The translations under genes and the position numbers were made by a program. A stretch of 15,153 nucleotides of DNA from assembly GCA_902363875.1 (NCBI GenBank), contig CABJBO010000039.1:1-15153 (forward strand), read 5' to 3'. Below, one piece after another: positions 1 through 7,312 of this stretch; position 1 is the first letter of the stretch; each line of letters starts with the position of its first letter. The notes beneath the pieces were generated by a model that saw only the letters and a list, made by a program, of their open reading frames with translations, was not told the origin of the DNA and made no database searches. Source of the DNA: Coriobacteriaceae bacterium. GTDB taxonomy: Bacteria > Actinomycetota > Coriobacteriia > Coriobacteriales > Coriobacteriaceae.

Positions 1-46
1 GGGTTGGTCTGATTGTTCTGGTTGGACTTCTTACTTTGGCTCAAAG

Positions 47-81
47 AAAAACGGGAGATGCCTTGTGCATCCCCCGTTTTT
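47..81. terminator. Bidirectional intrinsic terminator after the phosphoesterase gene
   Basis: The arms AAAAACGGG-A-GATGC (47-61) and GCATC-C-CCCGTTTTT (67-81) pair around a 5-nt loop with one A/C mismatch. An A-run on one side and a T-run on the other make it a good terminator on both strands. It ends the minus-strand gene whose stop is at 89 and could also end a plus-strand gene left of the window. Bases 1-46 contain no decidable gene; a TGA at 10-12 could be the end of such a neighbour. Confidence 0.85.
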
Positions 82-88
82 GTTGCGG

Positions 89-556
89 TTAGTCTAGGTC
101 AATAAACTTGGTACTTATGACATGGCCGTCTTTTACTAGCATTCTGGCCATAGTGGGGCCTCGGGTGCCTCTGGGGTAGCTGGCGCTGCCCGGGTTGAGG
201 ACTAGGCAGCGGCCCACTTGGGCTTCTTTGGTTACGTGGGTGTGGCCGTTGATGGCTACGTCTACGGATCCCACCGGAAGGTCTTCGCGGTAATGGGCTA
301 CGGCGAATTTGAGGCCTTCGTAGGTAAAGAGCGCAAGACGGTCTACATCGGGGCCGTAGTCGCGGTAGTAATCGTTGTTGCCCAATACGGCCCGCACAGG
401 GGCGATGGTGCACAGGTGCTCGTAGTCCATCTCTGACGTGAGGTCGCCGGCGTGGATGATCAGGTCTGCGCCCTCAAGCTCATCCAAGAGCGCAGGCGAT
501 AAATAGCCGTGGGTGTCCGAGATGATGTCGATACGCTTGGCGCTTGCACTGTTCAT
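89..556 (-). CDS. YfcE/MJ0936-type metallophosphoesterase
   Basis: This 155-residue protein is predicted to be a cytoplasmic, two-metal phosphodiesterase. The calcineurin-like metal-binding motifs appear in order: SDTHG (13-17, D14 and H16), HAGD (35-38), GNND (59-62, where the family usually has GNxD/H), H88, and GHTH (104-107). The family-typical NPGS follows at 121-124. The length fits a compact YfcE-type protein (usually about 155-185 residues). The ATG is preceded by GGAAGG about six bases upstream. The gene starts 39 nt after the terminator of the upstream LytTR regulator gene, so it is probably a separate unit, although no clear promoter was found in that gap. Family members hydrolyse model phosphodiesters and their natural substrate is often unknown; none can be assigned here. 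The fold call is firm and the substrate is open. Confidence 0.9.
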   Translation of the reverse strand: MNSASAKRIDIISDTHGYLSPALLDELEGADLIIHAGDLTSEMDYEHLCTIAPVRAVLGNNDYYRDYGPDVDRLALFTYEGLKFAVAHYREDLPVGSVDVAINGHTHVTKEAQVGRCLVLNPGSASYPRGTRGPTMARMLVKDGHVISTKFIDLD

Positions 557-595
557 GGGATCCCTTCCGCAAAAAACGATTCGGCAGATACATAC

Positions 596-646
596 AAAAA
601 AGGCCCCACGGCTCCGCAGACGATGGGTCTACAGGGCTGCGGGGCC
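596..646 (-). terminator. Intrinsic terminator of the glycosyltransferase-kinase-regulator operon
   Basis: On the minus strand GGCCCC (646-641) pairs with GGGGCC (607-602), and an inner CGCAG can pair with CTGCG. The stem is followed at once by TTTTTT (601-596). It lies 7 nt after the stop of the LytTR regulator gene. Confidence 0.85.
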
Positions 647-652
647 AGTGTG

Positions 653-1369
653 CTAGAGACTCAAGGCCTTCTTGAGCGGCACGACGCGGCGGCGCGAAAC
701 CGGCACGCGTTCGTCGACGCCCGTAATGCCCAGCTGGATGGCGCCCGAGGGCACCGTCTCGACGTCCGTAACGCACGCCAAGTTGACGATATAGCGGCGG
801 TGAACACGGAAGAAGCCAAAGTCGCAGAGCTTGGCCTCAAACTGCGCCAGCGAGGTCGTCGACAAAAAGCGATCATCGACGGTATAGATGCAGGAGTAAT
901 CGTCCTTGGCCATGATAAAGCGAATGTCGTCCACGGGAATGAGCACCTTGCGGCCGCCCTTTTCCACCGGGATACGCTCGATGGTCACCTTGCTGTCCGT
1001 AACCGGCTTGGCGCGTTGCATGACTTTCTCGATCGCGCGATCCAAGCGAGCTTCCTCGACCGGCTTCATCAGATAATCGACGGCATCCACGTCGAATGCC
1101 TCGACCGCATGGTCGCTATACGCAGTCACAAATACGATCGCCGGCGGATTTTTGAGCTTATGCAGCGCCTCGGCAAGTTGCAGGCCCGAGGCACCGGGCA
1201 TCGAGATATCGAGAAACACGACATCCACGCGACTTTCCATAAGCATCTCGATGGCGGAGCGGACGCTCGACGCCTCCGTGATCGTGCCGATCTTGCCCGT
1301 TTGCTCGAGCAAGAAGCGAAGCTCCGAGCGAGCCGGCGCCTCATCATCCACAATCATCGCACGCAGCAT
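653..1369 (-). CDS. LytTR-family response regulator 1
   Basis: This is a 238-residue two-component response regulator. The receiver domain covers about 1-120, with acidic pair D8-D9, phospho-acceptor D54 (FLDISMPG), T82 (FVTAY) and K102 (MKPVEEA). The LytTR DNA-binding domain (about 134-238) contains FFRVHRRYIVNL (186-197) and PVSRRR. I chose the ATG at 1369 because AAAGG lies 10 nt upstream; a TTG seven codons earlier would leave that site inside the gene. The kinase gene precedes it by 72 nt, a gap that can form a small hairpin, so the two are almost certainly co-transcribed as a cognate pair. LytTR regulators usually bind paired direct repeats upstream of secretion, cell-wall or virulence genes; the targets here are unknown. 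It is strongly similar to the second regulator at 6539-7273. Confidence 0.93.
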   Translation of the reverse strand: MLRAMIVDDEAPARSELRFLLEQTGKIGTITEASSVRSAIEMLMESRVDVVFLDISMPGASGLQLAEALHKLKNPPAIVFVTAYSDHAVEAFDVDAVDYLMKPVEEARLDRAIEKVMQRAKPVTDSKVTIERIPVEKGGRKVLIPVDDIRFIMAKDDYSCIYTVDDRFLSTTSLAQFEAKLCDFGFFRVHRRYIVNLACVTDVETVPSGAIQLGITGVDERVPVSRRRVVPLKKALSL

Positions 1370-1441
1370 AGGGATAAAACCTTTCGTCAACTAACTACGC
1401 CGGGCATCCGTCGCATGACGTTGAGCCCGTAGCCTTTTATT

Positions 1442-2785
1442 TTACTCTTGAATGTCAAAGATGCTCTCTGACAAATCAAGATGAAGAAGCACTTTGGTGC
1501 CCTTGCCCGGCGCCGATTCGACACGCGTATAGGAGTGCGGCCCAAAAAAGCGATGGATGCGCTCCGAAATATTGTGCATGGCCACACCGGCGCCGCCACC
1601 CTGGGGAGAGCTGGCGTCGGGACGGGCAGAGCGCTCGTCAAACAGTCTGGCGGCGGTACCCTCATCCATGCCCACGCCATTATCGGCCACGGCAATCAAG
1701 ATTGCATCCTCGCCGTCTTGGTGAACGGTCACGTCGATCCTCAGGGCGTCGTCATCGCCCATACCATGACGCACGGCGTTCTCGACAATCGGCTGGATCA
1801 CGAACGCCGGCACCAGCGTATCTTCCACGTCCTCGGACACATCGAACGTCGCAAGCACGCGGTCCTCGCCAAAGCGGGCCTTCTCAAAGGTAAGGTAGCG
1901 CTTGGTCTGTGCGACCTCGCGCGAGACCGGAATAAGCGATCCCGAGTTGTCGAGCGTGGCGCGATAGAACGATGAGAACTCACGAAGCAGTTCGCGGGCC
2001 CTCAGCGGGTCGGTGCGCGTAAACGATGCAATGGTGTTCAGCGTGTTGAACAGGAAGTGCGGGTTAATCTGCGCCTGCAGCGCACGCACCTCGGCGCGCG
2101 CTGTGAGTTCCTTTTGCACCTCGAGCTCGTGGATGGCGAGCTGCGTGGACAAGATCTCGGCAAAGCCCGAGGCAAGCGCGTACTGGGTACGGTCGACGGC
2201 GCGCGGGGTCTTGTAGTAGAACTTGAGCGTGCCGACGGTACGATCGCCCACCTTGATGGGGGCGATAATGCCGGCGGGGACTTGGTTGTGCGAGCCGTCC
2301 GAGCCCACGACATCCACCATACGGTTGAACGACTGCACGATGCCATGTTCGATAACGTAGCGTGTGGCAAGCGTGTGGATGGGAGAATCTGGCAGTAGTT
2401 TTTCCTCAAACTCGCCCGCGCAGGCAAGCACGTTGTCCTCATCGGTGATGGCCACCGTCATGGCGCGCGTCTCGGGCAAAATGCGCTGGCACACCAAACG
2501 CGCCGACTCCTGTGTCAAACCGCCCTTAATGTCCTCGAGCATGGCCGAGGCCACCGAGAGCGTCTCCTCGGTGTACTGGGAGCGCACCGAATCGGGATTG
2601 AGCGTCAAAAAGATAAAGATGCACAGAAAGATGCACAGCAGCGCGCAGGCAATCACCGTGGCAATCGGCTCGATTCCGGTCGCCAGGGCAAAAATAAAGT
2701 ACACCAGCACGCAAATGGCGCAGGCAACGGCAATGATGCGAAAGATTGATATTGAACTATCGCGCTGGGCGCGGCGGTCGATCAT
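1442..2785 (-). CDS. LytS-type sensor histidine kinase 1
   Basis: This 447-residue membrane kinase has two transmembrane helices (about 13-36 and 39-61) joined by a very short loop, then a GAF-like cytoplasmic region (about 75-210). The His_kinase (PF06580-type) region carries QINPHFLFNTLN, with the predicted phosphorylated H233. The HATPase domain has N-box PIVENAVRHG (N336), ADNGVGM (367-373) and a glycine-rich GGGAGVAMHN segment. With almost no extracellular loop, the signal is likely sensed in the membrane or by the GAF-like region. The start is firm: GGAGGG lies about seven bases upstream inside the preceding gene, and the ATG overlaps the glycosyltransferase stop in ATGA (2785-2782), which implies translational coupling. 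It probably phosphorylates the regulator encoded just downstream. Confidence 0.92.
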   Translation of the reverse strand: MIDRRAQRDSSISIFRIIAVACAICVLVYFIFALATGIEPIATVIACALLCIFLCIFIFLTLNPDSVRSQYTEETLSVASAMLEDIKGGLTQESARLVCQRILPETRAMTVAITDEDNVLACAGEFEEKLLPDSPIHTLATRYVIEHGIVQSFNRMVDVVGSDGSHNQVPAGIIAPIKVGDRTVGTLKFYYKTPRAVDRTQYALASGFAEILSTQLAIHELEVQKELTARAEVRALQAQINPHFLFNTLNTIASFTRTDPLRARELLREFSSFYRATLDNSGSLIPVSREVAQTKRYLTFEKARFGEDRVLATFDVSEDVEDTLVPAFVIQPIVENAVRHGMGDDDALRIDVTVHQDGEDAILIAVADNGVGMDEGTAARLFDERSARPDASSPQGGGAGVAMHNISERIHRFFGPHSYTRVESAPGKGTKVLLHLDLSESIFDIQE

Positions 2786-3969
2786 TCGGCCCCCTCCAGG
2801 ATACTGATCAGTTGTGCGTCACGCCAAAGCCCGTCCATGATCTTGGGCCAAAAGCTCTGGAAACGCAGGTAGCTTGCAGCGTTTTGGCGTGCATAGGCCT
2901 TTGCCTCGTCGATACCATGGCGCCAGATGCGCAGGTAGCCCTCATGCTCGCGGGTAAACACGCTGCGGACCATAGCGGTCTTGCGCACGCGGTCGTCGAG
3001 CTCGCGCGAAATCCACGGGCCCGGGTAGGGCATGAGCGATGCCGCCGTAACGGGAATGAGCTCCTTTTGATGCGCGGCGAACGTCAACTTGGCCCGTTCG
3101 TAGTACCAACGGTATACATCCTGCATAAAGCGCGGTGAGCGCTTTTCGGACTCCGGAGGCAGATGGCGCACGGTCCACTCGTTATCGAACCACACGTCGT
3201 AGCCAAACATGCGCATGTTAAAGAGGTAATCCAAGTCCTCGCCGCGGGTGATAAACGGGTCAAAGGCCACACGCGTAAAGGCGCGGGCGTGCAGGGCCAT
3301 CAGGCCGCCGCACACGTAGTTGGAGCGCGAGATGCGGGTGCCCGAGAGCGCCTTTTTCATCCAACGGTTGAACTCGATGCGCTTGGTCCACCAACGATGG
3401 CAGATGCCCGCCTTGTCCGTGGGAGCCAACGGCGAGCCGTCGCGATCGTAGAAATAGCCGCTCTTGACCAAGATCGGCAAGCCCTGACGCGTCTGCTGCC
3501 CCAACGCATAGGTCGCGCGCTTCATAAAGTCGGCGTCGATGACAGCCTCATCGTCATCCAAAAAGATAACCGCGTCATGCCCCAGCACCGCAGCGCAGGC
3601 CAGCCCCATGTTGCGGATGGCACCGTAACCTCGCAGGCTCACGCACTCGCCCGAACCCTTGGGCGCGATCTGAGCAACCCGGTCTGCGATGCGCGAGGCC
3701 TGGGTGTTGGTGACAACGGTGACCTTGAGCGTGGGATGCGCGTCGACAATCTCGTGCACGCGCAGCGACACATCGGCTGTGGCAGAAACGGGACAGACCA
3801 CCAAAAGGATGATGCGCGGGATGTCGCGCACCTGCTCAAGCGAGGCCAGGCAGCGGTCGAGTTCGGGATTGTCGGCGTTGAGTCGTGTCGAATGGTCATA
3901 GGTGCCAGGGGCGTTTGCGCGAGCGTCATCGCCCGCCCAATACGTTGGAATCACGACCGTGGCGTTCAT
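2782..3969 (-). CDS. Family 2-like (GT-A fold) glycosyltransferase
   Basis: The 395-residue protein is predicted to be a nucleotide-sugar-dependent, probably inverting glycosyltransferase acting at the cytoplasmic face. It begins with the GT-A beta-strand ATVVIPTY. The metal and nucleotide-sugar DxD-type motif is FLDDDE (DDDE at 138-141). A family-like CGG acceptor-loop segment lies at 220-222 (NYVCGGLMALH). The catalytic-base-like RGEDLDY is at 242-248, and H259 (RHLPPES) may complete the metal site. No transmembrane helix is visible. The ATG has an AGGGAGGG site about seven bases upstream. It is the first gene of an operon with the LytS-type kinase (4-bp overlap) and LytTR regulator. The C-terminal 100 residues match no subfamily I know. 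Donor and acceptor cannot be named. Confidence 0.82.
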   Translation of the reverse strand: MNATVVIPTYWAGDDARANAPGTYDHSTRLNADNPELDRCLASLEQVRDIPRIILLVVCPVSATADVSLRVHEIVDAHPTLKVTVVTNTQASRIADRVAQIAPKGSGECVSLRGYGAIRNMGLACAAVLGHDAVIFLDDDEAVIDADFMKRATYALGQQTRQGLPILVKSGYFYDRDGSPLAPTDKAGICHRWWTKRIEFNRWMKKALSGTRISRSNYVCGGLMALHARAFTRVAFDPFITRGEDLDYLFNMRMFGYDVWFDNEWTVRHLPPESEKRSPRFMQDVYRWYYERAKLTFAAHQKELIPVTAASLMPYPGPWISRELDDRVRKTAMVRSVFTREHEGYLRIWRHGIDEAKAYARQNAASYLRFQSFWPKIMDGLWRDAQLISILEGAE

Positions 3970-3990
3970 GCCTTACCCTCCCTGCAACAC

Positions 3991-4025
3991 AAAAACGGGA
4001 CGCCGCCAAACACAGGCGACGCCCC
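3991..4025 (-). terminator. Intrinsic terminator after the MFS gene, also in the glycosyltransferase leader
   Basis: On the minus strand GGGGCGTCGCC (4025-4015) and GGCGGCGTCCC (4007-3997) form an 11-bp stem with two G-T wobbles and a 7-nt loop. GTTTTTG follows. It ends about 115 nt after the MFS stop codon but only 21 nt before the glycosyltransferase ATG, so any promoter upstream of it would place this hairpin in the glycosyltransferase leader RNA. Confidence 0.85.
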
Positions 4026-4042
4026 GCGACCTAGCTGACTCC

Positions 4043-4071
4043 ATCATACCCACTTGGGCTAATCATTGTTC
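4043..4071 (-). promoter_or_regulatory. Possible promoter for the glycosyltransferase operon
   Basis: On the minus strand TATGAT (4048-4043) is a good -10 candidate, with a poor -35 (GAACAA at 17 bp, or CGAACA at 18 bp). Transcription would start near 4036, upstream of the 4025-3991 hairpin. This is a pattern match only. Confidence 0.3.
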
Positions 4072-4140
4072 GAAAGTCAGAATGTTTATTGCGGATAACC
4101 CCAAAAGAGTATCGCGGCGGACGCAATTACCGGCAAGTTC

Positions 4141-5400
4141 CTATGCGGCCTGCTCTGCCGTCTGAGACATGCGGGACAGACGGACCAGCAGCACAAAGCC
4201 CACCACCAGCAGCACGCCGATAGACAGGACGCCCAGCGAGGGGTTGCCGGTCAGCGAGGTGACGACCGACACCAAGAAGGTGCCCATGACACTTGCATAG
4301 CGGCCAAAGATATCAAAGAAGCCGTAGTACTCGTTGGACTTTTCCTTGGGAATAATGCGGCCGAAGTAGCTACGGCTGAGCGCCTGCACACCGCCCTGGA
4401 ACAGGCCGACCATAATGGCAAGCACCCAGAATTCAAAGGCGGTCTTGAGGAAGAACGCGGCAAAGAGTACGATGCCCATATAGGCGGCGACGGCCACCAA
4501 GATCATATTGAGTGTGCCCACGCGACCGGCAAGCTTGCCGTAGATGATGGCGGACGGAAAGGCCACAAACTGCGTAACGAGCAGAGCCAGCACCAGTTGG
4601 GTCGAGTCGATGCCCAAAGCCGATCCATAGCTGGTTGCCATGGAAATGACCGTGTGCACACCGTCGATGTAGAAGAAGAACGCGATCATGTAGACCAGCA
4701 CGGTCTTGTTGTGGGCAATCTCGCGCATGGTGTGTCCGACCTCGGAGAACACGCCGCCCACGATGTGGCCGATGGTGTCCTCGGGACCACGCTCGCGACC
4801 GTACTTCTGCTTATAGGTGCGAATGAGCGGCAGGGTAAAGATGAGCCACCAGGCACCAGTGATGACAAACGACAGACGCGTTGCCAGCATGGTGGGGACA
4901 CCAAGAGCGGGACCGCCCATGATAAGCGCCAGGCAGATGATGAACGGCACGGTGGAACCGATGTAGCCCCAGGCATAGCCCGAGCTGGACACGACGTCCA
5001 TGCGCTCGTCGGTGGTAATGTCGGGCAGCATGGCGTCGTAGAACGTCATAGAAGAGTTGAGGCCGATGGTGCACAGCACGTACACAGTCAAAAATGCCAT
5101 GGCGGACATTGGGATAGCCTGCGCCAGGCAAAGAACCAGGCCCGTGAGGAAGAAGCCCAAGAAGAACTTGATCTTGTTGCCGGCGTAATCGGCAAGCGCG
5201 CCCAGAATGGGCATGAGCATGGCAATGACCAGCGAGGCAATCGTCTGCGCGTTGCCCCAAGCGACCACCAGGTCTGCCGAGGAAGCGCCGGTATTGATGG
5301 CGTTAAAGTAGATGGGCACCACCGAGGTATTGAGCAGCACGAGGGCCGAGTTTCCCACATCGTACATGACCCAGTTACGCTCGAGCTTGGTGTATTTCAT
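4141..5400 (-). CDS. MFS transporter, UMF1 (Atg22-like) family
   Basis: This 419-residue integral membrane protein has about 12 hydrophobic helices. Hallmarks of the UMF1/Atg22-like group are visible. The N-terminal WVMYDVGNSA (10-19) corresponds to the family's W-x-x-YDWANSA. A GALADYAGNK loop (67-76) follows helix 2. GGVQALSRSYFGRIIP (336-351) is the most diagnostic segment, followed by EYYGFFDIFGRYAS. Members are thought to move amino acids or other small solutes, but few are characterised, so the substrate is not assigned. The start has GAAGGG about nine bases upstream. The preceding phospholipase C-like gene ends about 100 nt upstream with no clear terminator between, so this gene may be the last of the kinase-regulator-phospholipase transcript, which would stop at 4025-3991. 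Confidence 0.88.
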   Translation of the reverse strand: MKYTKLERNWVMYDVGNSALVLLNTSVVPIYFNAINTGASSADLVVAWGNAQTIASLVIAMLMPILGALADYAGNKIKFFLGFFLTGLVLCLAQAIPMSAMAFLTVYVLCTIGLNSSMTFYDAMLPDITTDERMDVVSSSGYAWGYIGSTVPFIICLALIMGGPALGVPTMLATRLSFVITGAWWLIFTLPLIRTYKQKYGRERGPEDTIGHIVGGVFSEVGHTMREIAHNKTVLVYMIAFFFYIDGVHTVISMATSYGSALGIDSTQLVLALLVTQFVAFPSAIIYGKLAGRVGTLNMILVAVAAYMGIVLFAAFFLKTAFEFWVLAIMVGLFQGGVQALSRSYFGRIIPKEKSNEYYGFFDIFGRYASVMGTFLVSVVTSLTGNPSLGVLSIGVLLVVGFVLLVRLSRMSQTAEQAA

Positions 5401-5501
5401 GGACAGGGACCCTTCGTATTCGCCCGATATGCAGTTAGTTCATCGTACCCCAATTGCACAGAGGCACCGGTAAGGATTCGGCAAAGGGACAGGCACGGAC
5501 C

Positions 5502-6446
5502 CTATTCCTCGCGGTCGAACTCCTCGTCGGCGCCGAGCACGCGGCCGCTGTAGTTGACGTGACCGGTCACGGCCTCCATGTCGCCTGTTTCGATGAATCG
5601 AGCGACCGTGCACTCGTAATCGACCAGCGCGCGATCAAAGACCTCGGGGAAGCTCTCGTTCGAGACCTCATCGGTAAAGGGATTCTTCCACGTCAGATGG
5701 CCCAGATTGCCGGCGCGCTCGGGCGGCTCGGTCGTCACGCGGTGAGCAAGGCCATCGAGCAGCGAGTAGTCGTGCACCAAGCCCTCAACCAGCGAGATCG
5801 CGCGCGTCTTTACGGAGCCGGCCGGCTCAATCGCACGGTAAAGTCGCTGCATATTGGCAACGGCAGCACCGTACTCCCCCGCCGGAATGTCAATGCCGTA
5901 CACGCGTCCGGCAACATAGCTCATCAGCACGCCGGCCACGCGATTGATGCGATCGGTGGTGACGATCTCGCCCGCCGGCGGGTAATCGTCGACCGTAGCG
6001 CCATCGCGCTTAAGCTGCAGCATCAGTACATCCAGGTCGCTCTCGATCACGGCATGGACCTGACTGCTCGAATCCTCAAGCTCTGAATCGGACTCCACGA
6101 TGCCAAACTGCTGCTCATAGACAAAGGGGTGGGCGTTGCGGTCGAGCACGTAATGAGACAGCAGACCCAGCGCAAAGGCGCGACCCAAGCTGGCGTCGCG
6201 CGGCAGCAGATGCGACACGCCGTCGCGCAGGCACGCGAACTGGCGAGACATGCGCGAGCGATGCATGACCTGCGCCAGCAGCGTGCAGTCGGAAACACGC
6301 GGCGTGAGCATGTGGAAGAAAAACGGGTCGGGACCTTGGTTTCCCAGGATAAAGGCGATGCGCTCCTCGTCGGACGTGATAACGCCCTGCGGAAGACGGT
6401 CGATGCTTTCCTCGCCAAACAGATGATGCGTAATGAGCGCGGGCAT
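5502..6446 (-). CDS. Zinc-dependent phospholipase C-like protein
   Basis: The 314-residue protein matches the zinc-dependent phospholipase C / S1-P1 nuclease-like family (PF00882 type). Visible zinc-ligand motifs are the N-terminal THH (6-8), GNQGPDP (35-41, with D40), SHYVLDRNAHPF (97-108) and HAVIESDLD (121-129). No signal peptide or membrane helix is visible, so unlike secreted clostridial alpha-toxin-type enzymes it looks cytoplasmic. Its substrate may therefore be a lipid or another phosphoester, and catalysis is inferred rather than shown. The ATG at 6446 has AAAGGA five bases upstream; a GTG ten codons earlier lacks a site. It lies 92 nt after the second LytTR regulator on the same strand, so it probably belongs to that operon, although a weak promoter occurs in the gap. 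Confidence 0.82.
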   Translation of the reverse strand: MPALITHHLFGEESIDRLPQGVITSDEERIAFILGNQGPDPFFFHMLTPRVSDCTLLAQVMHRSRMSRQFACLRDGVSHLLPRDASLGRAFALGLLSHYVLDRNAHPFVYEQQFGIVESDSELEDSSSQVHAVIESDLDVLMLQLKRDGATVDDYPPAGEIVTTDRINRVAGVLMSYVAGRVYGIDIPAGEYGAAVANMQRLYRAIEPAGSVKTRAISLVEGLVHDYSLLDGLAHRVTTEPPERAGNLGHLTWKNPFTDEVSNESFPEVFDRALVDYECTVARFIETGDMEAVTGHVNYSGRVLGADEEFDREE

Positions 6447-6478
6447 AATGATCCTTTCGATTTCATTCGATGTCACCC

Positions 6479-6505
6479 ATTATGCCCACCGTGCGGTCAT
6501 GCCAA
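6479..6505 (-). promoter_or_regulatory. Possible internal promoter for the phospholipase C-like gene
   Basis: On the minus strand TTGGCA (6505-6500) and CATAAT (6484-6479) resemble -35 and -10 boxes, but the spacer is only 15 bp. It lies in the 92-nt gap between regulator 2 and the phospholipase C-like gene and could allow separate expression of the enzyme. Confidence 0.3.
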
Positions 6506-6538
6506 ACCTGCGGCGGTAAACGATGGTGTGCAGCCCGC

Positions 6539-7273
6539 CTACGCAAGCCCCAGGTGCGCCTTGACCTCGGCGGCGCGACGGCGGGACACGGGCACCGTCG
6601 AGCTCACGCGGTCGAGCCTGAGCTCCATCAACCCCGTGGAGCCAATCTCAACATTGTGCACGTCTTCCAAATTGACCAGATAACTGCGGTGGACACGAAT
6701 AAAACCCTCGGAGGCCAAGCGCCGCTCGAGCGAGGAAATCGACTCATTGATCAGGTATGTTCCCTCGGCGCAAACGGCGTTGCAAAAATCGGCACGCGCC
6801 TCAAAGTAGCAGACATCCGCCACGGGAATGAACACCTTTTTGCCCCCGCGATCCACCGTCAGACGCAAAGGCTGGCGCGGAGCATGGACGACACGGCGAA
6901 CACCCAGGGCGGTTTCGATCTTGTCGAGCGCCTTCGACAGGCGCGCGTCCTCGACCGGCTTGACGACATAGTCGACAGCATCGAGGTTATACGCGTCGGC
7001 CGCGAACTCTGCAAACGCCGTCACAAACACCACCACCGGCGGCGTCTTTAGGTTTTGCAGGGTCTCGGCTAGCTCAATTCCCGAGCGGCCGGGCATCGTG
7101 ATATCCAAAAACAGCACGTCGGGCTTGTTCGACAGAATCGACTCCACGGCCTCGGTGACATTGCCCGCCTCGGCAATCTGTCCCACACGTGCATCCTTTT
7201 CCAGCAGATAACGTAGCTCAGCCCTAATTGGAGGCTCGTCATCAACCACCAAGATGTTCCATCCCTCGGACAT
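6539..7273 (-). CDS. LytTR-family response regulator 2
   Basis: The 244-residue regulator has a receiver domain (about 5-125) with D11-D12, phospho-acceptor D57 (FLDITMPG), T85 and K105 (VVKPVEDA). A LytTR DNA-binding domain (about 137-244) contains FIRVHRSYLVNL (191-202) and TVPVSRRR. The ATG at 7273 is supported by GAGGGG eight bases upstream; a start nine codons earlier would place that site inside the gene. The second LytS-type kinase ends 39 nt upstream and the phospholipase C-like gene begins 92 nt downstream, forming a kinase-regulator-enzyme cluster. The close resemblance to regulator 1, especially in the LytTR core, suggests paralogues that may bind related sites. Confidence 0.93.
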   Translation of the reverse strand: MSEGWNILVVDDEPPIRAELRYLLEKDARVGQIAEAGNVTEAVESILSNKPDVLFLDITMPGRSGIELAETLQNLKTPPVVVFVTAFAEFAADAYNLDAVDYVVKPVEDARLSKALDKIETALGVRRVVHAPRQPLRLTVDRGGKKVFIPVADVCYFEARADFCNAVCAEGTYLINESISSLERRLASEGFIRVHRSYLVNLEDVHNVEIGSTGLMELRLDRVSSTVPVSRRRAAEVKAHLGLA

Positions 7274-7312
7274 ATGCGCTTCCCCTCTTTTTTCTCTCAA
7301 TCCAACCGCGCG

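Noticed and set aside
3..92. Hydrophobic plus-strand frame at the left edge (VGLIVLVGLLTLAQRK...)
   Set aside because: It runs through the terminator hairpin and into the phosphoesterase 3' end. It could be the end of a neighbouring membrane gene but cannot be told from chance.
1370..1390. TTG start for response regulator 1
   Set aside because: The AAAGG site lies downstream of this TTG and is suitably placed for the ATG at 1369, where the receiver domain begins.
509..5553. Several long plus-strand open frames (for example 509-1432, 3163-4038, 4597-5553)
   Set aside because: Each lies opposite a well-supported minus-strand gene, lacks a ribosome site and shows no recognisable domain.
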